NCBI GenBank assembly: GCA_016342745.1
Contig: JAEINT010000025.1
Coordinates: 1-48,802, forward strand
Reading direction: 5' to 3'
Length of the DNA stretch: 48,802 nucleotides
Origin: Labilibaculum sp.
GTDB lineage: Bacteria > Bacteroidota > Bacteroidia > Bacteroidales > Marinifilaceae
Shown here: positions 1 to 6,992 of the stretch, in pieces
Numbering within the stretch: position 1 is the stretch's first letter
Layout: each line of letters opens with the position of its first letter
Program-made: the position numbers and the translations under genes
The notes under the pieces: generated by a model
Told to the model about the DNA's origin: nothing
Seen by the model: the letters and a program-made list of their open reading frames with translations, nothing else
Database searches by the model: none

Positions 1-76
1 TATGAACATATGACCCCGATGGGGTCAAATAACCTGATTTCTCTAAATCCTATAAACATGAAATCCCTCTGGGATT
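1..76. repeat. Half of a three-hairpin REP-type element, cut by the window edge
   Basis: This stretch matches the right half of the symmetric elements at 4446-4561 and 4672-4788. It has the central hairpin TGACCCC-GAT-GGGGTCA at 11-27, the box CTATAAACAT at 50-59 and the outer hairpin AATCCC-TCT-GGGATT at 62-76, with the same spacing as in the full copies. The left half would lie before base 1. A near copy of the box (CTATAAACAC) recurs at 139-148, right before the 21-bp array. I infer it is a substrate of the RAYT encoded at 3977-4447. Confidence 0.75.
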
Positions 77-150
77 AAATCACTACCCAAAAGTGTTAGT
101 GCGAAAATAAAATAAACCTACGACAGCTTTCAAAATCCCTATAAACACTA

Positions 151-462
151 ATCCATAACAACACTTTCTCTTTCCGTAACATAGATAGAATCTTCCGTAA
201 CATACCTATGCATGTCCGTAACCTTACTCCATACTTCCGTAACATACCTGTACTTTTCCGTAACACACATTTACCTTTCCGTAACATGCCTCGCCTCTTC
301 CATAACAACAAAGACGACCTACACACTGTTACGAAAGAACTGTAATAGTGTACGGAAGCACAACTTATTGTTACGGAACAAGAGATTTACCGTACGGAAG
401 ACATAACATCTGTTACGGAACTCATGCTATCGCGTACGGATTGGCAAAAACTTGTAACGGAA
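151..462. repeat. Inverted array of 9-bp boxes with an exact 21-bp period
   Basis: Eight boxes of the form TTCCGTAAC start at 151, 172, 193, 214, 235, 256, 277 and 298, each exactly 21 bp after the last. After a 21-bp gap the boxes continue inverted (GTTACGGAA) at 328, 349, 370, 391, 412, 433 and 454, again every 21 bp. The two halves mirror each other about base 317. In the right half, GTTACG-type boxes (328, 370, 412) alternate with nGTACG-type boxes (349, 391, 433); 454 is GTAACGGAA. A stray box, AGTACGGAC, lies at 495, slightly out of phase. The 12-bp spacers are not conserved and not complementary between halves. No function is known to me. Protein-binding sites on one face of the helix (two turns per unit) or an unrecognised mobile or structural element are both possible. 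Confidence 0.9.
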
Positions 463-563
463 AGTATAAACCTTTGCACAAATGACGCTCCTACCAGTAC
501 GGACAAAAAAATGGAGTGCATTTCTGCCCTCCAAACAATTAATTTATAGATGTGAGTGTGAAT

Positions 564-1307
564 TTAGATTGCTTCTGCCGCTTTTGCCTTACGGTAAGCA
601 ATCACGCGTTGGCAATTGTATTTGCCGGCATATACTTTGCGTTTTTCATCATTATTTCGGAACATGAACTTGCCATAAGATCGAATCTCATCTACGAGTT
701 CTTTGCACAAAGTGTAGGCCTTATCTCTGGTTAACTTCAAATCATCTGCGAAATACATTCTACCATTAATATCTCCTAACAAACTACCCATTTCGTCGGC
801 CATTTGAGTAGCTGTATCCAATTCTGCCAAGTCAAAATTAATGGCTTGTAACAATTCTGCATTTTCCTTTCCCAAGACTGCTAAATTGGCCATATCTTGA
901 ATCATATCCGCCTTTGATTTTCCTTTCTTAATTCCCTTCAACTTTCTTAGCAGAAATTCATTGCCTCTAAATGCAAATCCCATGTGATCAATCAACTTGC
1001 TGTGAAGTTTATGCATTTCAGGAGCCTCATTTCGCCACCGCTCTTCATTTTTCTGCTTCTTTGTTTTCTTGGTTTCCCAATTCGATTGTGCAGTTCGCAA
1101 GGCTCCGGTTAGCGATAGCAAACGATCCAACTTTAAAACATCAAAATTAACCGCTTGTAACAAAGGTAAATCGATACTTGCGTGAGTGTGCAATGCCTCT
1201 GCTTCGTTAATAAAAACCTTGTAGGGTATCTTGCAATACAGAACGTTTTCTTCAGTTACTGCTGTAATTTCTTCCAGATGATTTAGTAAGCTTTGTTGAT
1301 CTGACAT
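564..1307 (-). CDS. Hypothetical protein with an internal duplication
   Basis: A 247-residue soluble, charged protein with no signal peptide or membrane segment. I do not recognise the family. It contains an internal two-fold repeat: LLQAVNFDVLKLD near residues 48-60 is echoed by LLQAINFDLAELD about 100 residues later. Each copy is followed by a charged region with a similar motif (MGFAFRGNE in the first, GKFMFRNND in the second). The C-terminus is rich in Lys, Arg and Ala. ATG start at 1307. The gene stands alone and its 3' end faces the 21-bp inverted array about 100 bp away, so a link between the two is possible but unproven. The reading frame is long, has ordinary codon use and a clear internal repeat, so I treat it as a real gene. 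Confidence 0.75.
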   Translation of the reverse strand: MSDQQSLLNHLEEITAVTEENVLYCKIPYKVFINEAEALHTHASIDLPLLQAVNFDVLKLDRLLSLTGALRTAQSNWETKKTKKQKNEERWRNEAPEMHKLHSKLIDHMGFAFRGNEFLLRKLKGIKKGKSKADMIQDMANLAVLGKENAELLQAINFDLAELDTATQMADEMGSLLGDINGRMYFADDLKLTRDKAYTLCKELVDEIRSYGKFMFRNNDEKRKVYAGKYNCQRVIAYRKAKAAEAI

Positions 1308-1809
1308 AATAATTAACTTAGACTATAAATATTCTCTCACTCGACTAATCTACCCCTCCAAAAAATTATTTTAAATAACTATCACAATCCCACAATCATT
1401 TTTTTAATAAGAATAACGAAACTAATAAATTATAGTTAAATAATAAAACTTTCACCCAAACAAATACAATCAACTAAACAAACGTAAAATATCTACTTAC
1501 AAGAAGTCATTCTTACTATCCTATAGGCTTTAAACCTCCAAAACCGATAGCATGATCAGAAATTAAAAGTCGACAACAAACAAGTCTATTACACACACTT
1601 AATCTGACAGCACAAAACAGTCAAAAGCCAACAACCCCTACTAAATAAGCCTAACAATTAATCCTTTTTATGATTTCTTGATTTGCTTGGGAAAGATTAG
1701 TACTTTCGGGGGACTAGTAAATATAAAAGGAATAAGCCCATTGGCTTTATATAGTAGTTTTGAATTATTAAAATGAACATTAACTGAGTTAAATAAATAT
1801 TGGTTCTAG
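1308..1809. other. AT-rich intergenic region, 502 bp
   Basis: This separates two divergent genes. I see no coding frame, tRNA or repeat array. The right end carries a Bacteroidota-like promoter (1678-1708) and, between it and the nuclease gene, a small hairpin AAGCC-CATT-GGCTT. Nothing else could be supported. Confidence 0.5.
1678..1708 (+). promoter_or_regulatory. Putative promoter of the nuclease gene
   Basis: TTG at 1678-1680 is followed after 20 bp by TACTTTCG at 1701-1708, close to the Bacteroidota TTTG / TAnnTTTG pattern. The start codon lies about 100 bp downstream, so the leader would be long. Confidence 0.35.
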
Positions 1810-2739
1810 ATGAAAATTACAAGAACAACCAACCCAATTCATTTTGAGGATTTAGAACCCATGAGATTCGAGGATTTGTCTTTTAACTTACTTTATCGTC
1901 AGAGTAAATGGCATTCCATTAATCATCTTGGACGATCGGGAAATGATGGAGGAATAGACATTGAAGGAACTGAAATACTTTCGAACAATGATTTAAAAAA
2001 CTGGATAGTTCAGTGTAAAAGATATAAGTCCTTCAGCCCAGGTGAAGCTGAAAATATTATTAAAGACCTAAAATCGAAGTATCCAGAAAATAACAACTTC
2101 CTACTTATAATTTCATGTCCTCTTAGTAAAACTGGACATGTTAGATTAAGATCACTTAAAGAAGAGCTCGGAATTGAAGAATTAGAAGTATGGACAAACT
2201 CTAATTTGGAAGCTGAACTGTATCATAATCACCCTGATCTTTTAAATATTTATTTCGGTATTTCCATTGGAACTTCATTTGATTTAAGACTTGAGTTGAT
2301 TGAAAAAAGGAAAAAATTCAGGAATGATTTAAGTAAAGAACTATTAAAGGAATTTGATCCTTCCCAACCGATTATTGGAGCCCATAGATTTCAAAACAGA
2401 AAATTCATTATTCGATCTGTAATGGATGATGATCATGAAACGTATCAAGATAACTTCGGGTGGTACAGTTATTTCGGAGTACAGCCATATTACATTGGTG
2501 ATTTTGGTATAACAGTGAATTTAGAATTTGACTATGGCTATCTAAATGACGATAATGAATTTATCAAAACATCAGATACTGGTAATCGAGAAAAAAGGAC
2601 TATAATAAAGAAAGGACATTTACCCTATGAAAACATTTTAACATATGATTTAGATAATGGAGAATGTAGACCAATGTTTTATTGTATATACAAAGGAGAA
2701 AATGGTCCCTTTGACAAAATAGAATGGGAAGTAGAATAA
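1810..2739 (+). CDS. Mrr-like restriction endonuclease domain protein
   Basis: A 309-residue protein. Residues about 12-165 look like an Mrr-type PD-(D/E)XK nuclease: an N-terminal helix with FEDLSFNLLY, the glycine-rich motif GNDGGID (catalytic Asp about 50), and the strand WIVQCKRY (Q68 and K70, the QxK variant of the catalytic motif). Proteins of this fold cleave DNA, often modified DNA. The C-terminal half (about 170-309) is acidic and aromatic, and I do not recognise it; it may recognise a target or partner. No methyltransferase or specificity gene is adjacent, so this is an orphan, consistent with a modification-dependent enzyme or a defence role. Start ATG at 1810. The surroundings (RAYT, REP elements, small lipoproteins) are typical accessory DNA. 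Confidence 0.75.
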   Translation: MKITRTTNPIHFEDLEPMRFEDLSFNLLYRQSKWHSINHLGRSGNDGGIDIEGTEILSNNDLKNWIVQCKRYKSFSPGEAENIIKDLKSKYPENNNFLLIISCPLSKTGHVRLRSLKEELGIEELEVWTNSNLEAELYHNHPDLLNIYFGISIGTSFDLRLELIEKRKKFRNDLSKELLKEFDPSQPIIGAHRFQNRKFIIRSVMDDDHETYQDNFGWYSYFGVQPYYIGDFGITVNLEFDYGYLNDDNEFIKTSDTGNREKRTIIKKGHLPYENILTYDLDNGECRPMFYCIYKGENGPFDKIEWEVE

Positions 2740-2855
2740 AAACAACTCACTTTTAATTTGACAAGATACTACCCTTCAATCAACTACTATTCTTATATGA
2801 ATCGTTAGCCTATAAACATCAAGGCAATAATTATTAAAATAATTAAAAACTCTTA

Positions 2856-3152
2856 ATGATAACAACACTACAAGATATTAGAAAATCAATAAGTAGATTT
2901 CATTATTATATGGCATTGACAATGCTATTCTCAATTGGTTTTAATGTATATGTACATCATTCAAACTACAATGGTGTTTTGGGAGGCATGTTATTTCAGT
3001 TTTTGGGATCGATGATTTTAGGTTTTGTTGTATCCACATTTAAGGCTAAGTACAAACAGAATGATTGGAAAAAAATGTGGCTAGGAATTTATGTATTTAT
3101 GGTTGCTTCCAGCATATTAACTATAATTCTTGGAATTTTTCCTGATAATTAA
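2856..3152 (+). CDS. Small membrane protein
   Basis: A 98-residue protein with three probable membrane segments: about residues 16-35, 42-60 and 75-95. There is no signal peptide and no motif I recognise. Short basic stretches (KAKYKQNDWKK) lie between the second and third segments. It sits between the nuclease gene and a lipoprotein gene on the same strand, with about 115 bp before it, so co-transcription with the nuclease is possible but not shown. Confidence 0.6.
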   Translation: MITTLQDIRKSISRFHYYMALTMLFSIGFNVYVHHSNYNGVLGGMLFQFLGSMILGFVVSTFKAKYKQNDWKKMWLGIYVFMVASSILTIILGIFPDN

Positions 3153-3192
3153 GAAACACTAGCAAGCCCATTGTATCCAAATCAAAAACAGA

Positions 3193-3804
3193 ATGAAATA
3201 CTTACTTTATACTTTAATATTAGTTTCAATTATTTCCTGTAGTAATAATCCTCAGGCTAAGAAACTTGATAAAATTGAGGTTACTGAACAATCAAGCACT
3301 GTCCTTCAAAATCCCAAAAATGCAGAATTGAAAACTGATTCAATCATCGAAACGGCAACTGAAACCGAAGAAAATTCTGAATGTATATTCGATCAAACGA
3401 CACAAACAGATGATTTTTTGAAAGGGAAAATGGAACTTGACAATTACATCTGGGATTCTATCTCAAAAACAGCTACGATAATTCTGGAAAACAAGGATAC
3501 CCTTTTAATAACTCGTGGTGGATGTGACCATTTTGAAGTATCAGCTGAATTTAGGTTACGAAATGACAAAACAGATTACAAAGACTGGAATAATGTGAAT
3601 AAAAGGGTTCTATGGATTTCTAGGATACTTGAATCCGAATTCTCGTACTACGAGATAAAAAACGAGATTGATTCTGTTACAATAATAACCCAAGACGATA
3701 ACGCATATTTCTCAAATGAATATCTACAAGACAATAATTATGTAATTTCACGAAGAATTGATGAAGATCTGACCGTAATTTCATTGAGCTATTACTTAAA
3801 CTAA
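3193..3804 (+). CDS. Lipoprotein of unknown function
   Basis: A 203-residue protein. The N-terminus is a lipoprotein signal: MKYLLYTLILVSIISCSNN, with the lipobox Cys at residue 16. It is followed by a polar, Thr/Glu-rich linker (to about residue 60) and a globular domain with no family I recognise. The domain contains a Cys in NSECIFD and another in GGCDHFEV that could pair. It is probably anchored to the inner leaflet of the outer membrane or the periplasmic face. The start ATG at 3193 lies 40 bp after the previous gene on the same strand. Confidence 0.65.
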   Translation: MKYLLYTLILVSIISCSNNPQAKKLDKIEVTEQSSTVLQNPKNAELKTDSIIETATETEENSECIFDQTTQTDDFLKGKMELDNYIWDSISKTATIILENKDTLLITRGGCDHFEVSAEFRLRNDKTDYKDWNNVNKRVLWISRILESEFSYYEIKNEIDSVTIITQDDNAYFSNEYLQDNNYVISRRIDEDLTVISLSYYLN

Positions 3805-3976
3805 AGGGCCGGAAAAAGATAAAAACGATTTACCTCTACTATTTATCGCAAAAGGCACTCTTGCCACCCTAAAGAAAAATAGGATTTGTATATTTGATAG
3901 AGAGCCTTGTAAACTCTTTGAAAGACACCTAATTTCAAATGAATGGATTTCATTAATTCACAAAAATAAGTAAACG

Positions 3977-4447
3977 ATGAGCGTTAGTACATTCTCACAA
4001 ATATATATCCAGATTATATTTGCTTGTAAAGGCAGAGAATCTTTAATTAAGAAAGACTGGGAAGAAGAACTATTCAAATACATAACAGGTATTGTCCAAA
4101 ACAAGGGACAGAAAATGCTTGCTATTAATGGTGTCTCAGACCATGTTCATTTTTTAATTGGGATGAATCCATCATGTTGTTTATCTGACTTGGTAAGGGA
4201 AATTAAAAAATCATCAAATACATTTATTAAAGAAAAACGATTTTCAAAGTACAAATTTGAGTGGCAGCAAGGATATGGTGCATTTTCATATTCTCATTCA
4301 TCTTTGGATAATGTGATCTCCTACATACAAAATCAGAAAGAACATCATAAGCAAAAATCATTTAAAGAGGAATATATTTCTTTTTTGAAAAAATTCGAAA
4401 TTGATTTTAAAGATGAATATTTATTTAAATGGATTGATAAATTATGA
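3977..4447 (+). CDS. REP-associated tyrosine transposase (RAYT, IS200/Y1 family)
   Basis: A 156-residue Y1-type transposase. It has the HUH motif HVH (H56 and H58 in DHVHFLIG) and the catalytic Tyr at about 116 in SYIQNQKEHH. The length and single copy fit a domesticated RAYT. These enzymes nick and join single-stranded DNA at REP hairpins. The stop codon TGA lies inside the first hairpin of the element at 4446-4561, and a second full element follows at 4672. This is the usual RAYT plus REP arrangement. No transposase-flanking terminal repeats of an IS were found, and no TnpB partner is present. Confidence 0.9.
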   Translation: MSVSTFSQIYIQIIFACKGRESLIKKDWEEELFKYITGIVQNKGQKMLAINGVSDHVHFLIGMNPSCCLSDLVREIKKSSNTFIKEKRFSKYKFEWQQGYGAFSYSHSSLDNVISYIQNQKEHHKQKSFKEEYISFLKKFEIDFKDEYLFKWIDKL

Positions 4448-4561
4448 ATCCTTAGGATTCAAATGTTTATAGATATTTCTATGCGTGAAGAATGTGACCC
4501 TGTCGGGGTCAAATATCTATACTATAATCATCTACTATAAACATTAAATCCCTTTGGGATT
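4446..4561. repeat. Symmetric three-hairpin REP doublet (BIME-like), copy 1
   Basis: A 116-bp element with dyad symmetry. The left hairpin is GAATCC-TTA-GGATTC (4446-4460). It is followed by the box ATGTTTATAG (4463-4472), a central hairpin TGACCC-TGTCG-GGGTCA (4495-4511), the inverted box CTATAAACAT (4535-4544) and the right hairpin AATCCC-TTT-GGGATT (4547-4561). All parts are placed symmetrically about base 4503. The RAYT stop codon overlaps the left hairpin. Two inverted REPs around a central palindrome would give this structure. Confidence 0.85.
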
Positions 4562-4671
4562 AAAAACACTATTGTAAAAGAAATCAACCATGGCAGAAAT
4601 AAATTCAACTGTCGATTCAAGTGATTAGAAAAATCAACTTAAAGGGTTAAAATTCTTGCTATCCATAAGAA

Positions 4672-4788
4672 GAATCCCTAGGATTCATATGTTTATAGAT
4701 ATTTTCAATATGTGATGAATGTGACCCCGTCGGGGTCAAATATCTAATCCAGAATCATCTACTATAAACATTAAATCCCTTTGGGATT
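4672..4788. repeat. Symmetric three-hairpin REP doublet (BIME-like), copy 2
   Basis: A 117-bp copy of the element at 4446-4561. Parts are GAATCC-CTA-GGATTC (4672-4686), ATGTTTATAG (4689-4698), TGACCCC-GTC-GGGGTCA (4722-4738), CTATAAACAT (4762-4771) and AATCCC-TTT-GGGATT (4774-4788), symmetric about 4730. The sequence between boxes differs more than the hairpins do. The 110 bp between the two copies and the 86 bp after this copy hold no gene I can support. Confidence 0.85.
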
Positions 4789-4874
4789 AAAAAGCATTTC
4801 GATTTTTAATCATTTTTAAATATGATTATATTAGGAAAACAAAGAGTATTTATTCGTTATTAAGCACAAAGGAT

Positions 4875-5135
4875 ATGAAAAAAAAGAACTGGAAAATAAG
4901 AGTAGGAATATTTTTGATTGTTTTCTGTATTCCATTTTTTCTTTTCATTCCCATCATTCCATTCCTCGAAATGGAGGCTAAAACCAAAATTACCCTCTCA
5001 ACAATATCTCTTATTATTGGTGAAGTATTGTTTTGGTCTGGAGGTATCTTGGTTGGCAAAGAACTTTTTATGAAATACAAATCCTACTTTAACCCTAAAA
5101 ATTGGTTTAAAAAAGAAGATCAGGATAAGCAGTGA
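4875..5135 (+). CDS. Small membrane protein of the transporter-suffix-domain type
   Basis: An 86-residue protein with two membrane segments, about residues 9-30 and 39-62, and a basic C-terminal tail (KSYFNPKNWFKKEDQDKQ). The layout NWKIRVGIFL, then a Pro-rich turn, then GEVLFWSGGILVGKELF, resembles the short proteins annotated as transporter suffix domain, whose function is not known. ATG at 4875. The complementary strand also has an open frame here, but it lacks such features. It follows the REP elements directly. Confidence 0.6.
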   Translation: MKKKNWKIRVGIFLIVFCIPFFLFIPIIPFLEMEAKTKITLSTISLIIGEVLFWSGGILVGKELFMKYKSYFNPKNWFKKEDQDKQ

Positions 5136-5268
5136 TAATTCTATGAGTATGTAATCTTTGATAAGCTAAAAGATTCTTCGATTGAGCTTTTTCTAGTTCT
5201 TATTTTACATTTGAGACGATTTGCATTTTTATTCTTTTAATTAACTACATAAACCTGAAAATAAAATC

Positions 5269-5628
5269 ATGAAAGCGATAGGTATATTCTTTTTGTTTTT
5301 TCTAATTCTAGTGAGTTGCAATCAGGCTAACAAAGCAGATATCCATGGAACATGGACTTCTTTAGATATTATAGATAATACTGGGCTAGATATTAAAGAT
5401 AGAATTGAATTTAATAAAGATGGAACTTACATATCAGCAATGATTTCAAAAAAAGACTCAATCTTAAGTCAAACAAATGGTGTATATTCAATTGAGAATG
5501 GCAACCAAACACTGAAAATAATCACTAATGGAATGACTTTTAATCATACTATTATATCGATTAAAAAAGATATTCTCAAGCTAAAAAATATTGATGGTCA
5601 ACTAATGAGAATGGAACGAATCGAATAA
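5269..5628 (+). CDS. Small lipoprotein, lipocalin-like
   Basis: A 119-residue protein with a lipoprotein signal (MKAIGIFFLFFLILVSCNQ, lipobox Cys at 17). After it comes the pattern IHGTWTSLDI...IEFNKDGTYISAM, typical of small beta-barrel lipocalin-like proteins of Bacteroidota, where a GxW motif opens the first strand. The rest alternates short strands (NGVYSIENG, LKIITNGMTF). It is a likely periplasmic or outer-membrane-anchored protein with unknown ligand. It has no operon partner on the same strand within 130 bp. Confidence 0.65.
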   Translation: MKAIGIFFLFFLILVSCNQANKADIHGTWTSLDIIDNTGLDIKDRIEFNKDGTYISAMISKKDSILSQTNGVYSIENGNQTLKIITNGMTFNHTIISIKKDILKLKNIDGQLMRMERIE

Positions 5629-5758
5629 AAACTGATGTATAAAGCTAAATTGTATTGGGCTTAAAGGCAAAACAAAAACTCTTCAAAATGGATGCCAACC
5701 AACCTGTAATTTAAATAATACCATCTAAATGAATAAGGTAAAAAACATTCTATCCATT

Positions 5759-6772
5759 TTAGATAGGCGACTCATAATTCAAAACCACAAAATCGAGTAT
5801 TTTAGCAGCCAAACTAGCTGTTGTATTATCTCTATCGAGGGATGGATTTAATTCTGCAATATCAAAAGCAATTACCTTGTTCGTTGCGAACAAAAAACTC
5901 AGCAACTTAAACACAAAATAAGGCGTAAAACCCAGTGGAGATGGCGCACTTACACCTGGTGCATAAGCCGACGAAAAACCATCCATGTCAATGGTAATGT
6001 ACAAATAATCGTTATTCGCAATGATTGGGGCCAACTTCTTTTTTAGGCTCTCCATTTCTATTGCTGATGATTCACAATCGTAGTTAATCGAGTAATTGAT
6101 GTGCTCCCTTTCCGCGATATCAAACAGCTCTTTTGTGTTGGATTGTTGTTGAATGCCGATCGCATAATAATCTACATTCTCCCCTTTTTCATGATACTCT
6201 GAAATAATCTGATTGAAAGGTGTTCCCGAATTACTTTTCCCCTCAACAGGACGAAGATCAAAATGCGCATCGAAATTAATGATGCCTACTCTTTGCTTAT
6301 TCGAATTCTTAATCGCATCACGAATTCCCATATAATGTGCATAGGACATGTCATGTCCTCCACCAATTCCAATTGGGAAAATTTTCTCTTTAACCAAATC
6401 AGAAATGGCATTGGCAAATAACTCCTGACTTGCTTCCATATCATCATCATTACAGATAATATTTCCTGCATCAATTACTCGTTTGGCTTCAAAATGGATG
6501 GGTAGCTTAGCCAAGCGATCGCGAACAGCCTTAGGGCCTTCATGAGCACCAATTCGACCTCGATTTCTTCGAACTCCCTCATCACAAACATAACCCAAAA
6601 GTGCAATATCAATCTTCTCTGCATTTTCTGGCTGGTTTTTAAAATCATCCCAGTTTACAAATTCAATTTGCTGGTGCCAGTACTGGTTTCCCATGTCTGG
6701 ATTTGATTTTCTACCTTCCCAATATCCTTTTTCTGCTGGTCGGTATTCAGCATTAACATCTATTTTATCCAC
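5759..6772 (-). CDS. hutG: Formimidoylglutamase
   Basis: A 337-residue arginase/ureohydrolase-family enzyme that would hydrolyse N-formimidoyl-glutamate to glutamate and formamide in histidine breakdown. The metal-binding motifs are visible: GGGHDMSYAH (H140), NFDAHFDLR (D168, H170, D172) and TIDMDGFS (D262, D264), followed by APGVSAPSPLGF, typical of HutG. The substrate call leans on the neighbouring hutU and hutH; agmatinase and arginase share the motifs. The start is GTG at 6772: no ATG lies in frame before the conserved region. It is separated from hutU by 220 bp with a terminator and a small repeat, so it is probably transcribed on its own. Confidence 0.88.
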   Translation of the reverse strand: MDKIDVNAEYRPAEKGYWEGRKSNPDMGNQYWHQQIEFVNWDDFKNQPENAEKIDIALLGYVCDEGVRRNRGRIGAHEGPKAVRDRLAKLPIHFEAKRVIDAGNIICNDDDMEASQELFANAISDLVKEKIFPIGIGGGHDMSYAHYMGIRDAIKNSNKQRVGIINFDAHFDLRPVEGKSNSGTPFNQIISEYHEKGENVDYYAIGIQQQSNTKELFDIAEREHINYSINYDCESSAIEMESLKKKLAPIIANNDYLYITIDMDGFSSAYAPGVSAPSPLGFTPYFVFKLLSFLFATNKVIAFDIAELNPSLDRDNTTASLAAKILDFVVLNYESPI

Positions 6773-6817
6773 AAATTCTAACTGTTTAATATGAAATGAA
6801 GTTATCCGAAAATTTCA

Positions 6818-6889
6818 TTGTCATTCTGAGCTTGTCGAAGAATCTTTATCTTAAAATAACAGATGTTTCGGCTCCGCTCAACATGACAA
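6818..6889. repeat. 72-bp element with terminal inverted repeats
   Basis: TTGTCATTCTGAGC (6818-6831) is matched by the inverted GCTCAACATGACAA (6876-6889) with 12 of 14 positions pairing. The left end (TCTGAGCTTGTCGAAGAATCT) is the kind of sequence widely dispersed in intergenic regions of this phylum. It looks like a small non-autonomous mobile element or its remnant between hutU and hutG. I see no target duplication. Confidence 0.6.
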
Positions 6890-6940
6890 TACAAGTTTGC
6901 ATTTCCTTTCTCTACAATTACAAACTCTTATATATGAAAA

Positions 6941-6963
6941 TGGTTCAGGAAATTCCTGAACCA
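6941..6963 (-). terminator. Terminator of hutUH
   Basis: A perfect inverted repeat: TGGTTCAGGAA (6941-6951) and TTCCTGAACCA (6953-6963). Read on the minus strand the hairpin lies 30 bp after the hutU stop and is followed by TTTTC, a modest U-tract. Confidence 0.6.
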
Positions 6964-6992
6964 ATTCTATTTTCATTTATCGAATCTATTCC

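Noticed and set aside
96-406. Two small LRK-rich proteins read from the array on opposite strands
   Set aside because: The heptad pattern follows directly from the 21-bp DNA period in both arms, and the frames have no ribosome binding site or further support. I treat them as shadows of the array.
151-462. CRISPR array
   Set aside because: The repeated box is only 9 bp, spacers are 12 bp, the orientation inverts at the centre, and no cas gene is present.
4850-5080. Minus-strand reading frame over the small membrane protein
   Set aside because: It is antisense to a frame with proper membrane segments and a basic tail, and has no features of its own.
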